Shown in pieces: positions 5,894 through 14,480 of a DNA stretch of 28,093 bases (position 1 is its first letter; each line of letters begins with the position of its first letter). The position numbers were made by a program, and so were the translations under genes. The notes under the pieces are model-generated. The model was given only the letters and a program-made list of their open reading frames with translations. It searched no databases and had not been told where the DNA came from. Origin of the DNA: CAYTLQ01 sp964438715 (GTDB lineage: Bacteria; Bacteroidota; Ignavibacteria; Ignavibacteriales; Ignavibacteriaceae); the NCBI GenBank assembly GCA_964438715.1, contig CAYTLQ010000159.1, positions 1 to 28,093 of the forward strand, in the 5' to 3' direction.

Positions 5894-8278
5894 CTATTTC
5901 AGCACTGTCATTTTTCTGCTAAGTACATGACTACCGTTTACCATGCGGTAAATATAAACTCCGGCACTTAATCTGTCTGACTGAACTTTTATATGGTGTG
6001 TTCCTGCTTCAGCTTCATCGTTAAACAACTCAGCTACTTTTTCACCTAATGCATCAAAGAGCGTAATACTCACATACGATTTTACCGGAACAGTAAATTC
6101 AATTGTCGTTGAAGGGTTAAACGGGTTGGGGTAATTTTGTCCTAGTACCGCTTTTACAGGCAATACATTTTCAACTGCAATTACATCCGAATATTCAAAA
6201 CTGCCATCATAGTCGGTCTGGCGCAATCGATAGAACAGTTTCGCTCCTAACGCTCCGGCATCGGTAAATGTATAACTGTGCTTTTCAGAGGAAGTACCAA
6301 AGCCGGGGACAAAACCAATCGATGTAAAAGTCAGGTTATCGAAGCTTTTTTCTATATCAAAACCTTTATTATTACTTTCTGATGCGGTTTCCCATTGAAG
6401 CATAACAATACCGTTTTCAACTGATCCCTTAAACGATACCAATTCAACAGGAACAACATCCTGCACAAGTTTCAGCACAACACCTTTTGTTCCGGTAATA
6501 GCGAGGACGCGGTTACCACTGCCAAGACGCGCTATAGCAGTTAAATCAATGTTACGATATGTTGTATCGAAAACGCCGAGCGAGTTCGGGCCATTACTGG
6601 TAAGAATTAATCCGCCTGCTCCAACAGCGACAACAGTATTCTCATCAAAGGCATATACATCATGTATCAATCTGCCGTAGAGTGCAATTGTATCAGTCAT
6701 TAAAGTAACTGTTGCGAAACCATCATTTGTTTTATACACAGCACCGTTTTCACCACATGCGAAACCAATAGCAGGGGTAAGCATAAAAACACCGGTTAGC
6801 TGGCCGGGTATTGTTGCCAGTCCTGAGTGAGTCCATGGTACACCGGGTGCGGTGTAGTAAATTCTCTCTAATGACCCAACTGCAAATCCTTGTTGCGGTG
6901 AAGACATTTTAATATCATAAAATGTTGCTCCGGTGAAAGTAGCTGCTGCTGTCCAATCTACTCCTTTGTTTGTAGTTGTAAGTATTGTGCCGTCATTTGT
7001 TGTCATTAAACCGTTATTCTCGTCAAAGAATGCGAGTTTATAATTTCTTGTTGTTGCACTTCCGAAAGATTGATCTTGCCAGCTAAGCCCATTGTCTGAA
7101 GAAATAAAATAGCCCCCGACTCTTCCACAAACATAAATATTATTGTTGTTTTTATATGCATCATAGAGGAGATTTCCGGTCATGAATGCGGATTTTCTCC
7201 AGTTTTCACCAGCGTTAGTAGTAATATGTACTTCACCTCTATCTCCAACAATAACAAGCGTAGTTGGGTTTTCCGCATATATTCCATAAAAATCGCGGTA
7301 TGTGTTTGATATAAGTGACCAGCTACCACCGGCAGAGGTTGTTTTTGCCAAATTGCTTTTATAAGCCCCGGCATAGACGCTATTTCCTATTTTTATACTT
7401 GTTCTTATTACTTCACTTGTAAAAGAAGGAACTAATGTCCAACCTGTACCACCATTAGTAGTATAATAAGCAATCCCATTGGAGCCAAATACATATCCGG
7501 TATTCTCATCGTAAAATTCTGCAGTATAAAGCGCTGAAGTAGTTGGTGATGTAAGAGCTGTGAATGTTACTCCTCCATCGGTGCTTTTGCCAATAACATT
7601 TATTCCACAAACATAAAATACTGAAGTGGAAACTTTCTTAATTTTGTAAAGAGTACCAGTAGCCCCGGTTACTGTTAACTGAGACCATGTAGTGCCGCCA
7701 TCGGTAGTTCGTAGTACTCTGGCTGAACTATGAACAGACCAGCCGTTCATTTCATTATCCCAATGCATATCATAAGCAGTATTGGTTATTGGTGTTGTAA
7801 TTCCCGTCCATGTTGTACCGCCATTTGTGGTCTTAACAAGCAGCTTTCCTCCACTTACACTTCCGCAGAGATACCCGATACTATCATTAAGAAAAAATGC
7901 CGCATTAAAACCACCATTGTAAACAGTAGTGTCCGATTTATTTACCCAGCTTATTCCCCCATCGGTGGTTTTGTAAATTTTTCCATTTGCGCCGGCAACA
8001 TAGCCTACATTAGAAGAAGGAAAAGCCATCGCAGTTAGATTATCCGTAGCGTTAAAACCTGAATAAAAAGAGGTCCATGTATTCCCTAAATCCGTTGATT
8101 TTAGGTAAAAACTAATAGCGCCAATATCATATCCGATAGCATGAAGAGCATCACCGGTGTAACTAAAAACACGAAAATCGCCGGGAATGGTGGGTTTACG
8201 CAGGTATGAAACGCTCCACTGTGATTGAGAAAAATTTATTGAAACTCCGATGAAAAGAAAAAAGAGAATTTTACGCAT
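5894..8278 (-). CDS. secreted YCF48/BNR-repeat protein with a type IX secretion C-terminal signal
   Basis: A protein of 794 residues exported across both membranes. An N-terminal signal peptide (MRKILFFLFIGVSINFSQSQ) is followed by about 530 residues of repeated units, each carrying a TTDGGTTW or TTNGGTTWT turn. This is typical of YCF48-like/sialidase-type beta-propellers. Then comes a domain of about 90 residues beginning VELVSFKGSVENG, often found in this position in Ignavibacteria-type proteins. The last 80 residues are a type IX sorting domain, with QNYPNPFNPSTTIEF and the ending YIYRMVNG...KMTVLK. The start has AGGAT seven bases upstream. The propeller suggests a binding or scaffold role at the cell surface; no catalytic motif is visible. 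Its T9SS signal is the best taxonomic marker in the window. Confidence 0.88.
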   Translation of the reverse strand: MRKILFFLFIGVSINFSQSQWSVSYLRKPTIPGDFRVFSYTGDALHAIGYDIGAISFYLKSTDLGNTWTSFYSGFNATDNLTAMAFPSSNVGYVAGANGKIYKTTDGGISWVNKSDTTVYNGGFNAAFFLNDSIGYLCGSVSGGKLLVKTTNGGTTWTGITTPITNTAYDMHWDNEMNGWSVHSSARVLRTTDGGTTWSQLTVTGATGTLYKIKKVSTSVFYVCGINVIGKSTDGGVTFTALTSPTTSALYTAEFYDENTGYVFGSNGIAYYTTNGGTGWTLVPSFTSEVIRTSIKIGNSVYAGAYKSNLAKTTSAGGSWSLISNTYRDFYGIYAENPTTLVIVGDRGEVHITTNAGENWRKSAFMTGNLLYDAYKNNNNIYVCGRVGGYFISSDNGLSWQDQSFGSATTRNYKLAFFDENNGLMTTNDGTILTTTNKGVDWTAAATFTGATFYDIKMSSPQQGFAVGSLERIYYTAPGVPWTHSGLATIPGQLTGVFMLTPAIGFACGENGAVYKTNDGFATVTLMTDTIALYGRLIHDVYAFDENTVVAVGAGGLILTSNGPNSLGVFDTTYRNIDLTAIARLGSGNRVLAITGTKGVVLKLVQDVVPVELVSFKGSVENGIVMLQWETASESNNKGFDIEKSFDNLTFTSIGFVPGFGTSSEKHSYTFTDAGALGAKLFYRLRQTDYDGSFEYSDVIAVENVLPVKAVLGQNYPNPFNPSTTIEFTVPVKSYVSITLFDALGEKVAELFNDEAEAGTHHIKVQSDRLSAGVYIYRMVNGSHVLSRKMTVLK

Positions 8279-8405
8279 AGAATTATCCTAAATAAAGTAC
8301 TTATGCAAAATAACGATATTATACATGCATTCACATGATTCTAGTATTTCAGGCATACCTAACTATCTCCGCAGTAAGCGGTAATTACCCCGAAAAAATG
8401 CAATT

Positions 8406-8780
8406 TCACCTATCGTTAAAATATGTGCGTATGCAGACTTCCCTACCGCCGTAACTCTCACACTGTTTTTTAGCATTCTCCAGCGCCTCCCATAATGTAT
8501 CGAAGCCTATCGCTACACCAATAACACGGTTGCCATCGTAATTCTCTCCTATTGCAATAGCCCCGAATCCTCTGGCGGAGGTAGAAGTAATATATGTGGG
8601 ATTTGTGCCTCCGGCATCATAGCAAGCATTCATTGCAGCAGCTTCAGCCGCAGATTTTGAAGAGTAACCATACGCATAACCGTATGCGCCTGTTTCGGTG
8701 CAAAAATACACTGCGCTTTGTGCATAAGTAAAAGTGAATGGCGGGGTCAACAACAGCAGTAGTCTAAGAAAACGAAACAT
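8406..8780 (-). CDS. secreted DUF4189-like protein
   Basis: A protein of 124 residues with a signal peptide (MFRFLRLLLLLTPPFTFTYA, cleavage likely before QS). The mature part fits the DUF4189 pattern: a GAYGYAYGYSSKSAAEAAAM segment, a glycine/alanine-rich middle (RGFGAIAIG), and a second helix (ALENAKKQCESYGG). Four cysteines (YFCTE, NACYD, KQCES, EVCIR) could form two disulfides after export. The function of the family is unknown. GGAG five bases before the ATG supports the start. It lies between the T9SS cargo gene (127-base gap) and the amidase lipoprotein gene (74-base gap) on the same strand, so it may or may not be co-transcribed with either. Confidence 0.72.
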   Translation of the reverse strand: MFRFLRLLLLLTPPFTFTYAQSAVYFCTETGAYGYAYGYSSKSAAEAAAMNACYDAGGTNPTYITSTSARGFGAIAIGENYDGNRVIGVAIGFDTLWEALENAKKQCESYGGREVCIRTYFNDR

Positions 8781-8854
8781 AGCATCTCCATTAAGTTTGA
8801 GAATAAGTTAAGAAATAACCTGCCGATTAACAATACCCGATAGCACAAATAAAT

Positions 8855-11800
8855 TTATTTTACTTTCAAAAACCGAAGAACCTCTTTCATAAAATTTTCC
8901 CTTTCCTGCACGGTGTTCAGGGTTTCAAAAGGAAATCCCGCTGTAACAACTCCATACTCTTTCATAAAACCTGTTACTGCGCTAAAGTTATTATCGGTGT
9001 AACGGAAAAGTGTTTCTGAGCCACCGATAGGATTCAATGCATCGGGCGCTTCTACCTGATAAATATTCTCTGACAAAATCGTATTAAACGAATAGCCGGA
9101 GAATTTTTCAGCATCTTTATGCACCGGGAAGATTTTTCCTGACTGAGATGCATACGAAGCGCCATAAGTGTATCGGAGTTTTTTCTGAACAAATTTTATC
9201 AGCGCACTGTCAGTATTGCTCCTTAGAAAAATATCACTGCAGAGGTACGAACCACTGATAAAGAGTTTACCTCCATTGCTTAGGTATTTCTCTATCTTAC
9301 CAACAATGTTTTGTGGAAATAGTCTGAAGCAGATACCATTAACACTATCCATATCTTTTCTTACCCAATGTGTTTCTTTTTCTTCACCGTAAATAAAATC
9401 AATAAACCGGTATTTTTCCGGTGAGTTTTCTAAATCTCCAAATGCTTCATCCGAAGAGGAAATAAATGAAATATCTGCTTTTCGTAACGCTTCTCCGTGT
9501 ATTAAGGGATAGTCAAATGTATTTCCCGCAAAAATTCTTGTTTCATCGTATGCAGAGCTGGCACCATGCCCAGGTGCATCGTTAGAGAGATATTTTGAAG
9601 AAACAAGAAAATCTGTCTGTACTCCGGTAAAATTCAAATCTTTTTTGTCCGGCACACCTGCATCAACCATATTTAAAAAGCCGGTAAATTCTTTTGTTTT
9701 GATAACTGCCGGCGGTGCAACTCGGTTAAATCCATTTACTATCAATACTGCTTCGGGATTCTTTGCGTTGCGGCAGGCGCTGAGTATTTCCGAAGGGAAA
9801 CTTTCTCCGCCTTTATTAACAGCTGTTACCTTAAAGCTGTAAATTACTCCATCCTTCAAACCATTTATAACAATCTCCGGTTTCTCGGTATATACCCCGT
9901 TATCAAATCCGTTATGTTCTTTTCTGGTATAAACTATAAATCCGGTGGGTTGAGCTCCCGGTTCACGCTCATCATTTACAGGCTTCCAGCTTAGCCGAAC
10001 ATAACCTTTTCCCATCTCTGTGATTCTGAAGTGCGAAACAGGCAATGGCTGAACAACAGGGATATATCCGTTTGCGTCGGCAATGTACTTTAGAATTCCT
10101 TTATAGATTGCACGGGAAACCAAAAACCGAAAACGCGGATCGGCTGCCATTTGCATATCCAAAAAATTCTGATGAGAAAGCAACTCAAGCAGTGCTGAGG
10201 GAAAATTTGGCCGGAAGGCTTCACTGTATTCGGCATCGCGGAGCTGTCGCCTGTTCCATGCGGGATCGAATCCGGCGCGTATCTCATTAACAATTTCCGT
10301 CTGTAAAATATCTGCAAAATCCCTGCACGCTAACCGTGACACGCCATTCGGAAAGATGCGCTGTGTATCAGAACCTGTAGTACTAAAGATAGACAATGTG
10401 CCTACAACAGTATCATTAGAGGTAATTCCTGCATCGGTATGGAATGCGAGGGATAAATCTATTGGTATTCCTAAACCTGCTTTTTTGTTTTTTGTTGGTC
10501 CTGATGGAGCGCCATTCAAATAATTTCCATACTCACTACGCGACTGATAATCGTCATTATAGTCGTTTTCCTTGTTCAGATTATAAACCAAAGTATCGGG
10601 CATACCGGCATATTGAAGCCAGTATCTTGCACCTTCGGTAAATTTTGGACGGCCGCTTGTTTCTCCATTGCGCTTTACAACCCCCATACCACCGCCAAAC
10701 CGAACTGCATCTGCCGAAACATACTTACCAGGTTCAGCTGATTGATTGCTCAATTGCACTGACCCTGTGAGGGGGTTTTGTCCTTTCACAAAATGAAATG
10801 TACCCAGATAATACCAACTGCTCCCGCCAATAGTTTGGTTAACTGAGAATCTGGTTTTTCCTCCGGAGTGGTAAACTGTATATCCAGCATCTGAAACATA
10901 CTCCGCTCCGCCTTTATATGAAATATAGACTGCATACTCGCCACTTTCGGGTATGACCGGACACCATGTAATAGTTGCCGTTTCCTTTGTTGATGCGGGT
11001 AAAATTCTGTATGTGCCATTTAGAAATGGATTCTCGTTAACTTCGTACTCTCCTGTACCGAATGCAAAACCTGAACCATTTCCATTTTGAATTTTTATCT
11101 TTGAAGATGATGTCTTTTCAATGTAGCTTTTATTTTTACTATCATTATGAGTATCATTATCCACGACGACTTCATTTAGCTGAGTGTCTCGCTCGCGGGG
11201 TATATAGACATTTGCACCGGCATTTTCCAACATTGGAGCAAGATATGGGAGTACAAAGGACAATGGAAGTAAATCCTCTACTGTCTGAAATAATCGAGGT
11301 CTCTGCCATTCCCATCTTCCGCTCTTTACGCTATAATACCAACCATGGCTATGCCACAAAACTATATTTTTGTCATTGAGTCCATGCGTTATAGAAAAAG
11401 GTTTATCCAAATTTTTAACGACCTGCCTTTTATTGTTTTTTGAATTTACCGGCAACCGGTGATTATCTCTTTCCGTTTTCCTCCGGTAATAGTTTGGTAC
11501 TAACTCTTCAATTGTATAATCTCCCGCATATATTGAAAAAGAAAATCCTTCTTTATTTCCCGTTAAATTCTTCAGAGCCGAGTAAATTTCCGTAACATTT
11601 TCTTCACGAAAGGCTATATGCCCAAAGCTTTCGTTAAACTTTACAGTAATCCGCTTATTCACGGTATCAGTTATAATTGTATCTATTCTACTACCTGCAG
11701 GTACTTTAAAGGAATAACTGCCGCCAAAAAATACTTTTGATATATCCCGAGGTTCATCTTTTTCTTGTTTTACAATGATTGAATCATTTTTTACAATCAG

Positions 11801-11902
11801 GCTATCCTGTACTGTTGTAATGGTTGGAGCAGAAGGGGTACAACCAATAAATGAAGTAACAATTAAAAAAACACTCAGAATGAAGTTAAGAATAGTTTTC
11901 AT
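8855..11902 (-). CDS. large lipoprotein with split amidase_3-like domain, golvesin-type domain and FN3 domain
   Basis: A predicted outer-membrane or surface lipoprotein of 1015 residues. The signal peptide ends in SFIGC, with lipid attachment at Cys21. Zinc-amidase-like elements are spread over a long stretch: LWHSHGW (His184/His186), SLAFHTDAG (His488) and PSALLELLSHQNF (Glu573). The first and second sites are separated by a golvesin C-terminal-like beta domain (about 265-405, with ESGEYAVYISYKGG and SADAVRFGGG). A fibronectin type III domain follows (about 622-715), then about 300 residues without a motif I recognise. Homologues in Bacteroidota are often labelled xanthan lyase or N-acetylmuramoyl-L-alanine amidase. 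The His/Glu pattern supports peptidoglycan amidase chemistry, but the zinc ligands need an alignment. There is no strong Shine-Dalgarno, as is common in this group. Confidence 0.78.
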   Translation of the reverse strand: MKTILNFILSVFLIVTSFIGCTPSAPTITTVQDSLIVKNDSIIVKQEKDEPRDISKVFFGGSYSFKVPAGSRIDTIITDTVNKRITVKFNESFGHIAFREENVTEIYSALKNLTGNKEGFSFSIYAGDYTIEELVPNYYRRKTERDNHRLPVNSKNNKRQVVKNLDKPFSITHGLNDKNIVLWHSHGWYYSVKSGRWEWQRPRLFQTVEDLLPLSFVLPYLAPMLENAGANVYIPRERDTQLNEVVVDNDTHNDSKNKSYIEKTSSSKIKIQNGNGSGFAFGTGEYEVNENPFLNGTYRILPASTKETATITWCPVIPESGEYAVYISYKGGAEYVSDAGYTVYHSGGKTRFSVNQTIGGSSWYYLGTFHFVKGQNPLTGSVQLSNQSAEPGKYVSADAVRFGGGMGVVKRNGETSGRPKFTEGARYWLQYAGMPDTLVYNLNKENDYNDDYQSRSEYGNYLNGAPSGPTKNKKAGLGIPIDLSLAFHTDAGITSNDTVVGTLSIFSTTGSDTQRIFPNGVSRLACRDFADILQTEIVNEIRAGFDPAWNRRQLRDAEYSEAFRPNFPSALLELLSHQNFLDMQMAADPRFRFLVSRAIYKGILKYIADANGYIPVVQPLPVSHFRITEMGKGYVRLSWKPVNDEREPGAQPTGFIVYTRKEHNGFDNGVYTEKPEIVINGLKDGVIYSFKVTAVNKGGESFPSEILSACRNAKNPEAVLIVNGFNRVAPPAVIKTKEFTGFLNMVDAGVPDKKDLNFTGVQTDFLVSSKYLSNDAPGHGASSAYDETRIFAGNTFDYPLIHGEALRKADISFISSSDEAFGDLENSPEKYRFIDFIYGEEKETHWVRKDMDSVNGICFRLFPQNIVGKIEKYLSNGGKLFISGSYLCSDIFLRSNTDSALIKFVQKKLRYTYGASYASQSGKIFPVHKDAEKFSGYSFNTILSENIYQVEAPDALNPIGGSETLFRYTDNNFSAVTGFMKEYGVVTAGFPFETLNTVQERENFMKEVLRFLKVK

Positions 11903-12042
11903 AGTAATGATTTATTAATGATAAATACAAAAATAGATAATGCTTCATAAATTACATTATGCGTAAATTTCCGGAACTTTTTAGCATTTTATTTGTAGAA
12001 CTACCAGTAGCCATTGTTTTCATTATACTGAAAGGAGTACCC

Positions 12043-13398
12043 ATGATAAAGAGACTAGTTTTACTTCACTACTTTGTACTGATGTTTTTTGTAATAACCC
12101 TCAATGGTCAGGAAAAAAACCAATCGGATCTTACCGTTACAATATATAACGAAGACCTGGGGGTAGTCCGTGACATCAGAAATCTTGAATTAAACGCAGG
12201 GAAATCTGAAGTCCGTATTACCGATGTTGCCCAACGGATTGATGCAACCAGTGTCCGCATAAAATTTGACGGAGAAGTAATTGAGCAAAATTATCAGTAC
12301 GATTTGGTAAGTATGGAAAAAATACTTCAGCGTTATATTGATAAAAAGATTCAGCTCATTAATGAAAAAGGTGAATTACTTCAGGGTACTTTGCTTTCAG
12401 TTTTCTCAGGGCAGATTGTCCTACGCAAAGAGGATGGAGGTCTCCTTATGCTTCCATCCTTTATGAATTACCGTATTAATGTCGAGTCATTACCGGAAGG
12501 ATTGATTACGAAACCGACCCTGCAATGTCTCTTCGATGCAAAGAAGAGCGGTAAACAGAATGTTGAGTTCAATTATATGACCGGTGGATTTCAATGGACT
12601 GCTGAGTATGTTGCAGTATTAGATAAGGACGATAAAAACCTTGACCTTAAATCGTGGGTTAGTATTACAAATAATTCCGGAACCACCTACAAAAACGCAA
12701 AAGTGAAACTGATTGCAGGTGATATTAACCGTGTTCGCGAAGACTATATCCGTAGTGATGGATTTATGGAAAAATCCACCACTGCCGATTTTGCAGGTGA
12801 ACAGTTTGAAGAAAAGTCCTTCTTTGAGTATCATTTATACACTTTGGGACGACCCACAACCCTTGCCAACAATGAAACGAAACAAATTTCATTGTTTGAA
12901 AGAAGCGGAATAAAAGCAGTGAAAAAATATCTTTATATGAGTAATGCGAACGATAAAAAAGTAAATGTCGTCGTTGAATTTGTAAACAGCGAGGCAAACG
13001 GTATGGGTGTTCCTATGCCGAGAGGAAAGGTACGCGTCTATAAAGCAGATGGAGAGAGTCTGGAATTAATAGGCGAAGACAAAGTTGAGCACACGCCTAA
13101 AGATGAGCGTGTTTCGTTAAAAATAGGCGATGCATTTGATGTGGTAGCAGAAGAAATTCAAACCGATTACGATAAAATTTCAGATAAGGTTTACGAGGTC
13201 GAATACAAAATCACATTAAAAAACAGAAAAACTGAAGATATTTCGGTTAATGTCCGTAAGGGCTTAGGTTATTTCTGGGAGGTTCTAAAGACCACTCACA
13301 AATACGAAAAAGTTGATGCATCGAATGTTGAATTTGTTATACCGGTTACAGCCGGCAAAGAAGCAGAGCTCATATTCAGAGTTCGTTATCAATATTAA
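12043..13398 (+). CDS. DUF4139 domain-containing secreted protein
   Basis: A protein of 451 residues. The frame is open from 11959, but ATG 12043 is preferred. AAAGGAG (12031-12037) stands five bases before it, and the protein then opens with a signal peptide (MIKRLVLLHYFVLMFFVITLNGQ). The opening VTIYNEDLGVVRDIRNLELN and IDATSVRIKF match the N-terminal part of DUF4139/MuiA-like proteins, and the C-terminal half (SWVSITNNSG...YEVEYKITLKNRK) is the DUF4139 beta region. Function is not established; the mucoidy-inhibitor name comes from one member. No catalytic motif is seen. It is divergent from the amidase lipoprotein across about 140 bases, so both promoters probably lie there. A strong terminator follows, so it is monocistronic. 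Confidence 0.8.
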   Translation: MIKRLVLLHYFVLMFFVITLNGQEKNQSDLTVTIYNEDLGVVRDIRNLELNAGKSEVRITDVAQRIDATSVRIKFDGEVIEQNYQYDLVSMEKILQRYIDKKIQLINEKGELLQGTLLSVFSGQIVLRKEDGGLLMLPSFMNYRINVESLPEGLITKPTLQCLFDAKKSGKQNVEFNYMTGGFQWTAEYVAVLDKDDKNLDLKSWVSITNNSGTTYKNAKVKLIAGDINRVREDYIRSDGFMEKSTTADFAGEQFEEKSFFEYHLYTLGRPTTLANNETKQISLFERSGIKAVKKYLYMSNANDKKVNVVVEFVNSEANGMGVPMPRGKVRVYKADGESLELIGEDKVEHTPKDERVSLKIGDAFDVVAEEIQTDYDKISDKVYEVEYKITLKNRKTEDISVNVRKGLGYFWEVLKTTHKYEKVDASNVEFVIPVTAGKEAELIFRVRYQY

Positions 13399-13409
13399 TT
13401 TTTTACTCG

Positions 13410-13441
13410 ACGCCCGCTTTCAGACAAGCGGGCGTTTTTTT
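13410..13441 (+). terminator. rho-independent terminator after the DUF4139 gene
   Basis: ACGCCCGCTT (13410-13419) pairs perfectly with AAGCGGGCGT (13426-13435) around a 6-base loop and is followed directly by seven T. This is the strongest intrinsic terminator in the window. Confidence 0.93.
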
Positions 13442-13490
13442 GACGCATAAAAATTTATAACTAATTTGGGGCAAAATTATTTAAATACTT

Positions 13491-14480
13491 TTGACGAATT
13501 CCGGTCCTCATAAAATTCTGATACTTCGCCTCAGTTCTTTAGGCGACATATTATTAACTACTCCCGTCATCAGGGCGTTGCGAAGAAAATATCCGGACTC
13601 GCATATCGACTTTTGTGTAAAAACAGCGTTTTTGGACTCTCTGCGTCACAACCCATGGATAGACAACATAATACCGTATTCCCCAGAAGAACATGCTTCA
13701 GTAAAATCTCAAATAAGAAATAACCGGTATTCCGTAATTATCGATTTGCATAACAATCTGCGAACCAGACGGCTTCTCTCAGGAATATCGGGGAGTATTA
13801 TTTACCGATTCAAAAAACCCTTTATAAAGAAATTCCTTCTGGTTAAGGCAAAGATCAATCTGCTGAAAAATGAACCTCCTATTCCTCACAGGTATGCCGT
13901 CTGTGTACCCGGACTAGAATTGGACAATGAGGGACTCTCTCTTTTTATTCCGGAAATTACTATCGCTTTGCGTAATGGCGAGAAAGATTTTATCGGGATA
14001 TGTCCCAGTGCAAAACACTTTACAAAGCGCTGGCCGTTGGGGCATTTCATCAGTCTCAGTAAAATATTGCTGGAAAATAATTATACTCCTGTACTATTTG
14101 GCGGAAAAGATGACATTGCTATTTGTTCAGAGATCGAAAAAAAATCTCCCGGTTGCATTAATCTATGTAACGATAACAATCTGTATGAGACTGCCGCATC
14201 CATGAAATTATGTAAGGCAGTAGTTTGTAATGATAGTGGATTAATGCATACAGCATCGGCAATGGGTGTTCCTGTTGTTGCAATTTTTGGCTCAACGGTA
14301 AAAGAATTTGGATTTGCTCCATACAATTGTAAAAGTATTATTTTAGAAAATAATTCTTTATCTTGCAGACCTTGTACGCATATCGGGCGGGAAACCTGCC
14401 CGAAAGGCCATTTGCGGTGCTTGAATGATGTACACCCAACAGCGGCATACAGTGCGTTAAAAACTCTCATTCTTGACTGA
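13491..14480 (+). CDS. waaF: ADP-heptose:LPS heptosyltransferase, GT9 family
   Basis: A glycosyltransferase of 329 residues that adds L-glycero-D-manno-heptose to the LPS inner core at the cytoplasmic face of the inner membrane. The GT9 opening ILRLSSLGDILLTTPVIRAL lies at the N-terminus. The donor-site region NDSGLMHTASAMGVPVVAIFG, then CRPCTHIGRETCPKGHLRCL, is typical of WaaF-like members. Assignment to heptosyltransferase II rather than I rests on general resemblance. The start is a TTG at 13491: an in-frame TAA stands at 13482-13484 and no ATG lies between it and the conserved opening. There is no clear Shine-Dalgarno. Its stop overlaps the start of waaA by one base, so translation is coupled. 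The preceding terminator separates it from the DUF4139 gene. Confidence 0.87.
   Translation: MTNSGPHKILILRLSSLGDILLTTPVIRALRRKYPDSHIDFCVKTAFLDSLRHNPWIDNIIPYSPEEHASVKSQIRNNRYSVIIDLHNNLRTRRLLSGISGSIIYRFKKPFIKKFLLVKAKINLLKNEPPIPHRYAVCVPGLELDNEGLSLFIPEITIALRNGEKDFIGICPSAKHFTKRWPLGHFISLSKILLENNYTPVLFGGKDDIAICSEIEKKSPGCINLCNDNNLYETAASMKLCKAVVCNDSGLMHTASAMGVPVVAIFGSTVKEFGFAPYNCKSIILENNSLSCRPCTHIGRETCPKGHLRCLNDVHPTAAYSALKTLILD

Noticed and set aside
8369..8389. CCGC-AGTAA-GCGG hairpin next to GGTAATTACC as a terminator for the DUF4189 gene
   Set aside because: The stem has four pairs only, and no T-run follows it at the right distance on the minus strand.
11959..12042. Upstream extension of the DUF4139 protein
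   Set aside because: It would add a second hydrophobic stretch ahead of the signal peptide. AAAGGAG directly precedes ATG 12043.
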